A stretch of DNA of 64,000 nucleotides from Oscillospiraceae bacterium. Its GTDB lineage: Bacteria; Bacillota; Clostridia; Oscillospirales; Acutalibacteraceae. Shown here piece by piece: positions 25,901-33,453 of this stretch. The DNA lies in the NCBI GenBank assembly GCA_015065425.1, contig SVQH01000005.1, positions 1 through 64,000 on the forward strand. The letters run 5' to 3'. A program made the position numbers and the translations under genes. The notes beneath the pieces are model-generated. The model did not search any database. It had not been told where the DNA came from and saw only the letters and a program-made list of their open reading frames with translations. Positions within the stretch are counted from its first letter, which is position 1. Each line of letters begins with the position of its first letter.

Positions 25901-26479
25901 TCAATTTGTAATCGGATTCATATAAGCATTGGTAATCATCATTTCAACAAGAATAACTTTATCATTTTTCAGAAGCTCATTGACAGCCTTTCCCGTAAGT
26001 TCAGCTTTGACTCCATTGACGGTAAGAATATCCGATCCCATTCTTTCTTCGGATAAAACAACAGAATCTTTTTCGTCTCCTTCATAATATTCATCTATAT
26101 TCAATGAAGCATAAAATTTTTCACAGCAATCTTTGAATATAGCCCTGCTGTCAACAATTCCGTTTATATTCTCATAGCCTCCTGAATGAATCTTTCCGCT
26201 TAAGGGATTGGTTCTCCGTGTGAATATTTTTTCTATACTGCAATCGTTGAATATTGCTGCAGCTTCATTGAAGGTAACATTATTAAGGCTTACAAGAACA
26301 TTATATTTTGCAAAAGGAAAAAGACCGTATTCAAAATACTGATATTCAGAAACCGTTTTTCGTATTTCTTCATTTTCAAAAAATATTAAAGGTAACAATC
26401 GCCCCGGAAGAAAGGCTACACATAATCCGACTACTACAACAAACGATACAATTACACATTTTTTAGACTTTTTTTTCAT
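25901..26479 (-). CDS. Membrane-anchored or secreted protein, first gene of the operon
   Basis: This 192-residue protein has an N-terminal hydrophobic helix (CVIVSFVVVVGLCVAFLP), probably an uncleaved anchor. The remainder contains YNVLVSLNNVTFNEAAAIF and, near the C-terminus, VNGVKAELTGKAVNELLKNDKVILVEMMI, both matched in the downstream paralogue. GGGAGAG precedes the ATG. Its promoter lies in the duplicated segment 26549-26737, so this operon and the phospholipase operon have copies of the same promoter and leader. Confidence 0.75.
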   Translation of the reverse strand: MKKKSKKCVIVSFVVVVGLCVAFLPGRLLPLIFFENEEIRKTVSEYQYFEYGLFPFAKYNVLVSLNNVTFNEAAAIFNDCSIEKIFTRRTNPLSGKIHSGGYENINGIVDSRAIFKDCCEKFYASLNIDEYYEGDEKDSVVLSEERMGSDILTVNGVKAELTGKAVNELLKNDKVILVEMMITNAYMNPITN

Positions 26480-26548
26480 TGCGTTTCTCTCCCGATAACA
26501 ATTTCTCTGTTGTTAATATCATATATTTACGAAAATTTGACTGCTGTC

Positions 26549-26737
26549 AAACCATCGGACTCACCTCCCATAAAAATTAAACATCTTCATTTTCAAAATA
26601 GCAAAAAAAAACGTATTCATGTCAATAAGAATGCACAACTACATAAAAAATGAGCATAAAATGCGATGAAGTTTATTTTTTCTTAATCTTTTCTGATAAA
26701 CTTAAGATATTTTCTCCTGAATTCATACCGCTTTTTT
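26549..26737 (-). repeat. Duplicated promoter/leader segment, copy A
   Basis: About 190 bp match 28378-28567 with few mismatches. Read on the minus strand the segment holds the 3' end of a LytTR regulator gene, a promoter (TTGACA, 18 bp, TATTTT; plus-strand 26595-26624) and a leader element ATGGGAGGTGAGTCCGATGG (26552-26571). The two copies diverge immediately after the leader element, each leading to a different secreted-protein operon. The rest of the gap 26480-26548 shows nothing else. Confidence 0.9.
26595..26624 (-). promoter_or_regulatory. Promoter of the 26479-24269 operon
   Basis: Minus-strand TTGACA, an 18-bp spacer and TATTTT, identical to the promoter at 28425-28454 before the phospholipase gene. 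Confidence 0.7.
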
Positions 26738-26754
26738 GTCTGCAATTTCTTTAT
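26683..26754 (-). pseudogene. Remnant of a second LytTR regulator gene
   Basis: The minus strand reads KLQTKKRYEFRRKYLKFIRKD and a stop. This joins the mid-gene KLQTKK stretch of the 28513-29214 regulator to its last 15 residues. In the intact gene both junction points lie at an AAAAAAAGCGG tract (about 28557-28567 and 28989-29000), so the remnant fits an in-frame internal deletion of about 430 bp by microhomology, plus loss of the 5' part. Confidence 0.8.
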
Positions 26755-26762
26755 GATAAAGT

Positions 26763-26806
26763 AAAACTCCCGTCACTGAAATTTATTCTTCAGAGTACAG
26801 GAGTTT
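26763..26806 (-). terminator. Terminator of the phospholipase operon
   Basis: AAACTCC and GGAGTTT flank an inner stem (CTCTGAA with TTCAGTG), with TTTTA on the minus strand, 15 nt past the stop at 26821. Confidence 0.65.
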
Positions 26807-26820
26807 GTCATTATATTTTC

Positions 26821-27285
26821 TTATGCTTTGTTTTTAAAATACCTTACCAGCATGAATATTGCATATCCTCCTGAAGCAAGAGACAATACCATCATCGTCA
26901 AGAATACCGTAAAGATGAAAATATAGACTATATCAGGCAAATAACCCCTTACTCTTGCCGTAATCATCATCAACGGATAGACAGCTATATTTGGAATCAC
27001 TGAAACAAGAAACGGGATATAATATCCTTTCTTACATTTTCTGTATATAATAGCCAGTATAAAAAAAGCTGAAATTCCTGTAACAAGACAAAACGCATAC
27101 AAAAGTATGGAGTATTCATTTATATCAAACAGGTCTCTTAAAGGTCTGCCGAGCTGATTCAGATTTCTTCGTATGAAATCAGATGCTTCACATAATTCAT
27201 ATATATAAAAAGCAAAAGAACGAAGGCACAAAATACAATACATTATTGTAGAAAGTATCATTATTATCTTCTTAAATATCTGCAT
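26821..27285 (-). CDS. Four-helix membrane protein linked to the phospholipase
   Basis: The ATG at 27285 follows GAGGTGA; a GTG at 27294 is the alternative. The 154-residue protein has four hydrophobic helices (around residues 5-25, 50-75, 85-105 and 115-140) and no recognised family. It starts about 22 nt after the phospholipase stop, so it is probably co-transcribed and may serve as a partner or immunity-like protein for the secreted enzyme. That role is conjecture from position. Confidence 0.75.
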   Translation of the reverse strand: MQIFKKIIMILSTIMYCILCLRSFAFYIYELCEASDFIRRNLNQLGRPLRDLFDINEYSILLYAFCLVTGISAFFILAIIYRKCKKGYYIPFLVSVIPNIAVYPLMMITARVRGYLPDIVYIFIFTVFLTMMVLSLASGGYAIFMLVRYFKNKA

Positions 27286-27307
27286 ATTTATCACCTCGCC
27301 TTAAAAA

Positions 27308-28324
27308 TTATGAATAATAAAACGGAATTGCACTTTCAACAGCAAACTTGTACAATATTATAGCACTTAACATAACAGCATTTTCCAAACAATAATCTGC
27401 AACCTCAAGCCAATCGCTCCTATCTGACAAATTATTTACTTTATCAATTTCTTCCTTAGCATTAACAGCAGCTAAATGTGTAAGATCTGAAACAGTTGCT
27501 TCGGATAGCATTGAATATGTATACTGAGAAACTGTATAAAAATCAGACAGCACCGACTCTGCAACAGTAAATGCATAATTTTCAAATTCGCCATGTGGCG
27601 TATCTATCAACGGTAACGCTATTTCGTTGGCTGCATGATGCGGTACATTTGCATCCTGTATATAATGTAAACACCTTCCTAATTCTTCAAATGCTTCATC
27701 AACATCACCGGTGGAGGCTGCACTTACTGCATTATCGTAGTGTTCCTGAGCATTTGTTTTTGCTGTATTATTTGAAAAACCTAAATAATTCTCACCTGTA
27801 TCGGGGTCATAAAAATGCCCGTTAAAAAACACACCGATTTCATATTTATCAGGCAGCATGGATGCCAGACTTATGCTTAAGATTATTGCTACAATAGCCA
27901 ATGAATCATCAGCATAAAAACCTTTATCACCGGCAAAAATCTCACAAGCTTTTGCAGTAATGATTTCATGTGTACCTGTCTCAGTATACTCACCTAAAAA
28001 GTTAATGTCTCCTGAAGTCCACTGAGGAGAAATATCGGAACTGCCATTCACAGGTGCAATCAGTTCTTCTGCTTGAATCGTTTGCTCAGAATAGGTATCA
28101 AAAGGATCATATACACGCTCGAATTCTCTTACCAGTTCAAGAAATTCATCTTTTGACATATTACTTATATCTTCTAAACTAATCAAGGATAAATCCAACT
28201 CTTCGTTGGTATATACGGAATAATCAAAACCGCCGCTATTGTTATTTTCAACAGCCTGAGCTTGAAGTGAAAAAATTGAAAAAACAAAAATTAATGCTAA
28301 GAAAACGGACAATAAACGTTTCAT
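27308..28324 (-). CDS. Alpha-toxin-type zinc phospholipase C, secreted
   Basis: This 338-residue protein has a signal peptide (residues 1-24), a propeptide of about 75 residues and a catalytic domain from Trp102. All nine zinc ligands of the Clostridium perfringens alpha-toxin/Bacillus cereus PC-PLC family can be placed: Trp102, His119 (GTHEI), Asp159 (LPDKYE), His170 (GHFYDPDTG), His220 and Asp224 (LHYIQD), His230 (PHHAAN), His244 and Glu248 (HGEFENYA). In the family Trp must become the new N-terminus, which fits propeptide removal just before Trp102. The mature enzyme of about 237 residues is B. cereus-like and lacks the membrane-binding PLAT/C2 domain. Expected reaction: phosphatidylcholine to diacylglycerol and phosphocholine. 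Its promoter is at 28425. Confidence 0.9.
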   Translation of the reverse strand: MKRLLSVFLALIFVFSIFSLQAQAVENNNSGGFDYSVYTNEELDLSLISLEDISNMSKDEFLELVREFERVYDPFDTYSEQTIQAEELIAPVNGSSDISPQWTSGDINFLGEYTETGTHEIITAKACEIFAGDKGFYADDSLAIVAIILSISLASMLPDKYEIGVFFNGHFYDPDTGENYLGFSNNTAKTNAQEHYDNAVSAASTGDVDEAFEELGRCLHYIQDANVPHHAANEIALPLIDTPHGEFENYAFTVAESVLSDFYTVSQYTYSMLSEATVSDLTHLAAVNAKEEIDKVNNLSDRSDWLEVADYCLENAVMLSAIILYKFAVESAIPFYYS

Positions 28325-28377
28325 TATATTCTCTCCTTTATACTTATTAAATTAACAATTTTTTATACGAACAAAAA

Positions 28378-28567
28378 GAAACCATCGGACTCACCTCCCA
28401 TAAAAATTAAACATCTTCATTTTCAAAATAGCAAAAAAAACGTATTCATGTCAACAAGAATGAACAAACTGCATATAAAATGAGCATAAAATGCGACGAA
28501 GTTTATTTTTTCTTAATCTTTTCCGATAAACTTAAGATATTTTCGCCTGAATTCGTACCGCTTTTTT
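28378..28567 (-). repeat. Duplicated promoter/leader segment, copy B
   Basis: This is the partner of 26549-26737. It overlaps the last 55 bp of the intact LytTR regulator gene, then holds the promoter at 28425-28454 and the leader element (ATGGGAGGTGAGTCCGATGG, 28382-28401) upstream of the phospholipase gene. Confidence 0.9.
28425..28454 (-). promoter_or_regulatory. Promoter of the phospholipase operon
   Basis: Minus-strand TTGACA, 18 bp, TATTTT. The expected start lies about 20 nt before the GGAGGTGAGTCCGATG leader element, and the phospholipase ATG is about 100 nt downstream with its own GGAGAG site. Confidence 0.7.
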
Positions 28568-29214
28568 TCAGAGAAAAACACTTTTATCATGCCGCCCGGA
28601 TATATAATACCTACTGTATCCCTGTCAAATTCATATACATAATTCATGTTGACCGTGTAACTGTTATGAGGGACTGAGAACATGGGGGCATCAAGTCTGC
28701 TTCTCAGATTTTTCATATTTTCCTTTGCTTCATAAGTGCCCATACGGGTATAAACCATAACAATTTTATTTTTTGTTTCAAGCATAATAACATCACTTTT
28801 TCTGACTCTTATAAACCGTTTATCTTTATCATAAAACATAAAAAATCCGTTCTCAGCTTCACTTACAGCCTTTTCAAGAGCAGAAAAAACTCTTTCTTTT
28901 TCAAGCGGCTTCAACAAAAACCGTGTCAGATGCATATCCATGGAAAAATCGAGATGCTTCGTGTCCGAAGCCATGGCAATGATAATAACCGCCGCTTTTT
29001 TTGTCTGCAATTTCTTTATTATACTGACTGTTTTTTCACCATCACAATCAAAATCAAGAAATACTATGTCAGAATCCTGACAATGAGGAAGTTCATTGTC
29101 AGTACCCGATTCCGTAATATGTAAAGATATATTTTTTTCCGAGGAAAAATCTTTCAGGAATGATAATAAGCTGTTTTTTGAAAACAAATCATCTGTGTAT
29201 ACTGCTATGTTCAT
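28513..29214 (-). CDS. Orphan LytTR response regulator
   Basis: This 233-residue protein is a receiver plus LytTR protein related to the AgrA-like regulator at 17258-17965 (shared VFSALEKA, VPHNSYTVNMNY and FRRKYLKFIG). The receiver is divergent: the N-terminal acidic pair reads TDD and the phospho-Asp segment is IVFLDFDCDGEK, with loss of the usual MSG turn. No kinase gene is adjacent. It sits directly upstream of the phospholipase operon and its 3' end is part of the duplicated segment. It is plausibly the regulator of that operon and of its duplicated counterpart. Confidence 0.88.
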   Translation of the reverse strand: MNIAVYTDDLFSKNSLLSFLKDFSSEKNISLHITESGTDNELPHCQDSDIVFLDFDCDGEKTVSIIKKLQTKKAAVIIIAMASDTKHLDFSMDMHLTRFLLKPLEKERVFSALEKAVSEAENGFFMFYDKDKRFIRVRKSDVIMLETKNKIVMVYTRMGTYEAKENMKNLRSRLDAPMFSVPHNSYTVNMNYVYEFDRDTVGIIYPGGMIKVFFSEKKRYEFRRKYLKFIGKD

Positions 29215-29326
29215 ATTTGCACCCCGACACTTTAATTTAATTCAGTAAAATATACATTTTTTACTGTCTGCTAAGAGGTAAAAAAGACAAAAATACTATC
29301 TTTTAATATATAAGTGTCAGAAAACG

Positions 29327-29344
29327 AAAAAAGTAACACATAAA
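29327..29344 (-). promoter_or_regulatory. Motif II site upstream of the orphan LytTR gene
   Basis: AAAAAAGTAACACATAAA on the plus strand; read toward the gene it is TTTATGTGTTACTTTTTT. A second half TTTTCTGACAC lies 21 bp closer to the gene, followed by TATATT as a possible -10. Confidence 0.5.
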
Positions 29345-29417
29345 TTTTTATTTTTTTTTATATTTTTAAAGAAACAAAAAATCCGTTAAATCATGATTTG
29401 ATTTTTTGCAAAAAAAT

Positions 29418-29441
29418 TCAGGCTCACGAGTGTGAACCTGA
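29418..29441 (-). terminator. Terminator of the sugar transporter gene
   Basis: TCAGGTTCAC-ACTC-GTGAGCCTGA on the minus strand is followed by T7, just beyond the stop at 29448. Confidence 0.85.
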
Positions 29442-29447
29442 TGTTTT

Positions 29448-30971
29448 TTATTGACCTTTTGCTTCTGCCGTTTTTGCGAGTTCTGCTTCTTCGGCACGCT
29501 TTTGTCTTATAAATGTATATATGGGTTCGAGCCTCTTTTTATCAAGAGGATATCCGAACTTCATAAGAAGCCATACACCCGTGTAAACTACTGCGGGAAT
29601 AACCGTACAGATAAGCATTATCTTCTGACTTGTACCATCAACAAAGCCGTACATATCACCGCTGTAATTTGCCCACTGTAAAAGGATGAGACCCAGTCCG
29701 TCAGCTATGGTCTGACCGAGTTTTCTTGAGAAGGTGTAAACAGCATAAACGGCACTTTCATTTCTGATACCCGTAGTATATTCCTGATAGTCAATAACAT
29801 CCATTACCACTGCCCAACAGGTAAGACTTACGAAGGTATAACCGAAGCCTATAAGAAGAAGACTGAGCATAAATATCCATGCGGGGAAACGACCGTTTGC
29901 GGGGTCTATCCAATTAAGGAAGGACTGATTGTTTGCGAGTACTGCAACAAGAACGGAGGCTCCTGCCGCAATTACGGAAAGATTTCCGCAAAGCTCTTTT
30001 TTGCCGAACTTTTCAACAAGCTTGGGAGTGAAAAGCACAAAAATTACCATGGGAAGATAATTACATATAGTACCGATAGTACCGAGCCCCGTATTGAGGA
30101 AATAGTTTTTATAAAGATATGCGTTAAAGGAGTTGAACTGAAGCTGACCGCTTATAAGTACACCTGCAAGTGCCATGGTAACAAAGGGTCTTGACTTCAA
30201 AAGTCCGATGTAAGTACCTTTGAAATCAACCTTAGGTTCGGGAGCAGAGGGAACACGCTCTTTTGTTGTTTTATATCCCCATAAATAGAAAATAATTGAC
30301 AGAATACCCATCACAAGACCGAAGATAAACATCTTGTTTCCGTCTGCATCTTTTATCACCTGGTCTGTCATGGGGTCAGTCATGGGATTCCCCGCACCGT
30401 CAAGTCTTACAGTATAAATAAGCATGGGGGCAAGAAGGGACACAACTGCACCACCCACACCGGAACCGATTGATCGGAATGTGGAAAGAAGGGTTCTTCC
30501 CTTGGGGTCATCTGTAATTACCGATGCCAATGAACCGAAGGGGATATTCATGCCCGTATACATCATTCCGTAGAAGGTATATGTTACAAGGGCAATTATA
30601 AAAAGTATGGTAGTGTTTGACGTAACAAGGTTATAAGGCAGAAAGCACAATACTGTTGAAATACCGAGAGGAACAGCCACCCATTTGAGATAGGGACGGA
30701 ATTTACCGTCCTTTGAAGGCTTTCTCTTAGCAACCATAGCACCCCAGATGGGGTCATTTATACAGTCCCATAGCCTTGTGATTATAAGCATGATACCTGC
30801 CGCTGCAGCAGGAATTTTGAGAACATCCGTCATAAAAAGCTTAAGATATCCCGAAATATATGTAAGATTGAACATATTACCCGCTTCAGCTATGGTATAA
30901 CCTGCGGCTTCCTTGACACCGATGCGATTAGGATGAGTATTTACTTCCTTTGTTTTTTTTTCTTTTGCCAT
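29448..30971 (-). CDS. GPH-family (MFS) sugar:cation symporter
   Basis: The ATG at 30971 follows GGAAGGTG; a GTG at 30980 is in frame. The 507-residue protein has about 12 membrane helices. Family signatures of the glycoside-pentoside-hexuronide symporters are present: an N-terminal YTIAEAGNMFNLTYISGYL segment, ITRLWDCINDPIWGAM and the central KTTKERVP loop. It lies downstream of the GH3 gene on the same strand, separated by 220 bp holding a gene remnant. Import of a xyloside or glucoside for the GH3 enzyme is the natural inference. Confidence 0.9.
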   Translation of the reverse strand: MAKEKKTKEVNTHPNRIGVKEAAGYTIAEAGNMFNLTYISGYLKLFMTDVLKIPAAAAGIMLIITRLWDCINDPIWGAMVAKRKPSKDGKFRPYLKWVAVPLGISTVLCFLPYNLVTSNTTILFIIALVTYTFYGMMYTGMNIPFGSLASVITDDPKGRTLLSTFRSIGSGVGGAVVSLLAPMLIYTVRLDGAGNPMTDPMTDQVIKDADGNKMFIFGLVMGILSIIFYLWGYKTTKERVPSAPEPKVDFKGTYIGLLKSRPFVTMALAGVLISGQLQFNSFNAYLYKNYFLNTGLGTIGTICNYLPMVIFVLFTPKLVEKFGKKELCGNLSVIAAGASVLVAVLANNQSFLNWIDPANGRFPAWIFMLSLLLIGFGYTFVSLTCWAVVMDVIDYQEYTTGIRNESAVYAVYTFSRKLGQTIADGLGLILLQWANYSGDMYGFVDGTSQKIMLICTVIPAVVYTGVWLLMKFGYPLDKKRLEPIYTFIRQKRAEEAELAKTAEAKGQ

Positions 30972-31001
30972 ATTCATCACCTTCCGAAGGTATTATTGAA
31001 T

Positions 31002-31140
31002 TCACATTCTTATATCTGAATATATTGGATAGTGGTCGGAAACATATCTTCCGTCGTACTGATCTCTGATTATTTTATAAGTATAAACTTCCGTGATTTA
31101 TCGTTTATGAGAACAAAATCAATGGAGTGGCATTTTCAAG
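31002..31140 (-). pseudogene. C-terminal remnant of an EEP-family hydrolase gene
   Basis: On the minus strand one frame reads HSIDFVLINDKSRKFILIK; a second frame continues IIRDQYDGRYVSDHYPIYSDIRM and then a stop. IDFVLI and SDHYPI are the last two motifs of the endonuclease/exonuclease/phosphatase fold (compare IDYIFV and SDHFPV in the 53884-54759 product). A frameshift separates them and the rest of the gene is missing. Confidence 0.7.
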
Positions 31141-31193
31141 GACAAGAGAGAGCCCCTTTTCTCTTACCTTAATACTTCATTTTTTCCCGAAAA

Positions 31194-33293
31194 TTATAAT
31201 TCAACTGCCGTACACTCGTAACCTGAAAGAGTATTGCTTAAGCTGTCGGGCTGATGGCCGCCTGCATAAAGTGTTACTTTTCCGTCAGGATTTACTCTTG
31301 CCCCGTCTTCAAGAACTGCCTTTATCCAGTACTTATCAACATCAAATGTAACCGTTTTTGTCTCACCTGCTTCGAGAATGACAGCAGAAATGCCGCAAAG
31401 CTGGAAATGGGGAGTTACGGTTCTTGAATCAGTGAATTCTGCATAAAGCTGTGCTCTTTCACCGGCAGTAATATCTGAGTTGTTTGTGATATCAACACTT
31501 ACTTTAAGCGTATCATCACTGTTTTCAAGCACCTTCATGCTGCTGTATGAAAAGTCGGCATAGGAAAGACCGAAGCCGAAGGGGAACAGGGGTTCACCCT
31601 CAATAAATCTGTAGGTTCTGCCCTTCATGGAATAATCCTCAAATTCGGGAATGTCATGCTTTGTGCTGTATACCGTAACGGGAAGTCTTCCTGAAGGAGA
31701 AGCTTTTCCCGAAAGAATATTTGCAACTGCAAGACCACCCTGAGCACCGGGATACCATGCATGAAGAATAGCCTTTGCGTGTTTGTTTACTTTTTCACCG
31801 AGGTCTACGGCACTGCCGCACATAATAACAACGATGACATTTTCACATACATCGCACACAGCCTCAGCAAGCTTAATCTGAGTTTTCGGAAGATTTACAT
31901 ATCTTCTGTCACCCTTCATTATAAAGTCATCCTCATAAGCCATATCCTCGCCTTCAACATGACAGTCAAGACCGAGAGCAAGAACTGTAATATCGGCAGT
32001 ACTTGCGGCGGCAAGTCCGTCACTGAGAAGATAGCCGTGTCCGTCGTGATAAAGAAGCTTTTCGATACAATAGTTAGCTCCCTTTGTAACAGCAATGTCA
32101 GCCTCAGAAAATACTCTTCTGATACCGTCTGCAACCGTTACATATTCCGATGCATGTCCGAAATAGTTTCCTTCAAGTGCAGTTACGGAAAGAGCATTGG
32201 GACCGACAACTGCAATTCTCTTGGTTATATTTTTGTCAAGAGGAAGGAAGCCGTCTTCATTTTTAAGCATTACGACACATTCTTCTGCCGCTTTAAGATT
32301 GAATGCTCTGTGTTCTTTACAGTCAACGACGGTGAAGGGGATGTCACTATAGGGACGGACTTCTTCAAATTCTCCGAGAAGATGTCTTATGGTGTAAAGT
32401 CTTTCACAGCATTCTGTGATTTCTTCCTCCGTCACAAGGTCCTGTTCATAAGCGTCAACGAGTGCCTCATAAGTCTCACCGCAGTTGAGATCACAGGTAT
32501 TTTTAAGTGCAAGTGCTGCGGCTTCGGCTTTTGTCTCAACAATGTGATGCTCTCCGCATATATCGGCAATAGCCCAACAGTCGGATACAACATAGCCGTC
32601 AAAGCTCCAGTCTTTTCTGAGAACCTTGCTCAGAAGATATGAGTGAGCACAACATGCCTCCCCGTTTGTTCTGTTATATGCACCCATAACACCCGAAACA
32701 CCGTTCTTAACAGTGTGCTCAAATGCAGGAAGATAGGTTTCATGAAGATCTTTCATTGAGATTATGGCATCAAAGCCGTGGCGAAGTCCTTCGGGACCTG
32801 AATGACCTGCAAAGTGCTTTGAGCAGGCAGATGCCTTCAAAAATTCACCTTCCCCCTGAATACCATTTATGAGGGCTGAGCTGAGAGTGGCGGTAAGGAA
32901 GGGGTCTTCCCCGTAAGTCTCCTGTCCCCTGCCCCAACGGGGGTCTCTGAAAATATTGATATTGGGTGTCCAGTATGTAAGGCCCTTGAAAATATCGTAG
33001 TCACCGAATTCTATACTTTTATTGTATTTGGCTCTGCCTTCCGTAGAAATCACATCACCGATTTTATTTACGGTTTCGGGATTGAAGGTTGCAGCCATAG
33101 CTATAGCGTGAGGAAAAACAGTTGCTGTACCTGCTCTTGCCACACCGTGTGCTGCCTCATTCCACCAGTTGTATTCTTTAATTCCGAGCCTTTCTATTGC
33201 GGGAGAATTGTAGAGAAGCTGAGTCATTCTCTCCTCCACCGTCATTTTTGCAACAAGCTCTTTTGCTCTTTTTTTTGCCGTGATTTTATCCAT
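31194..33293 (-). CDS. GH3 family glycosidase (beta-xylosidase/beta-glucosidase type)
   Basis: This 699-residue cytoplasmic protein has the GH3 (beta/alpha)8 barrel with NINIFRDPRWGRGQETYGEDP and catalytic nucleophile Asp in GYVVSDCWAI, the alpha/beta sandwich with AVVGPNALSV and HAWYPGAQGG, and a C-terminal fibronectin-III-like domain (VDITNNSDITAGERAQLYAEF). The PRWGRGQETYGEDP wording and single SDCWA are those of the beta-xylosidase/arabinosidase branch, although exact specificity cannot be read. No signal peptide. The neighbouring symporter probably brings in its substrate. Confidence 0.92.
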   Translation of the reverse strand: MDKITAKKRAKELVAKMTVEERMTQLLYNSPAIERLGIKEYNWWNEAAHGVARAGTATVFPHAIAMAATFNPETVNKIGDVISTEGRAKYNKSIEFGDYDIFKGLTYWTPNINIFRDPRWGRGQETYGEDPFLTATLSSALINGIQGEGEFLKASACSKHFAGHSGPEGLRHGFDAIISMKDLHETYLPAFEHTVKNGVSGVMGAYNRTNGEACCAHSYLLSKVLRKDWSFDGYVVSDCWAIADICGEHHIVETKAEAAALALKNTCDLNCGETYEALVDAYEQDLVTEEEITECCERLYTIRHLLGEFEEVRPYSDIPFTVVDCKEHRAFNLKAAEECVVMLKNEDGFLPLDKNITKRIAVVGPNALSVTALEGNYFGHASEYVTVADGIRRVFSEADIAVTKGANYCIEKLLYHDGHGYLLSDGLAAASTADITVLALGLDCHVEGEDMAYEDDFIMKGDRRYVNLPKTQIKLAEAVCDVCENVIVVIMCGSAVDLGEKVNKHAKAILHAWYPGAQGGLAVANILSGKASPSGRLPVTVYSTKHDIPEFEDYSMKGRTYRFIEGEPLFPFGFGLSYADFSYSSMKVLENSDDTLKVSVDITNNSDITAGERAQLYAEFTDSRTVTPHFQLCGISAVILEAGETKTVTFDVDKYWIKAVLEDGARVNPDGKVTLYAGGHQPDSLSNTLSGYECTAVEL

Positions 33294-33396
33294 AATAATC
33301 CTCTCTTTCGGTAATCATTTTAATTATACAGTATTTTCCGAAATAAACAAGATATTTTTAACAATAGGAAAGAAAGTATTTTGTAAAAAATACAGC

Positions 33397-33425
33397 TTGT
33401 TAAAACATTGTTAATTTGTTATACT
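33397..33425 (+). promoter_or_regulatory. Promoter of the cysteine peptidase gene
   Basis: TTGTTA, a 17-bp spacer and TATACT, 28 nt before the ATG at 33454. Confidence 0.75.
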
Positions 33426-33453
33426 CAAAATATCAAAGAAGGGAGGCAAAAAT

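Noticed and set aside
31761-32642. 293-codon plus-strand ORF opposite the GH3 gene
   Set aside because: Shadow of the well-supported GH3 gene, which carries all catalytic motifs on the other strand.
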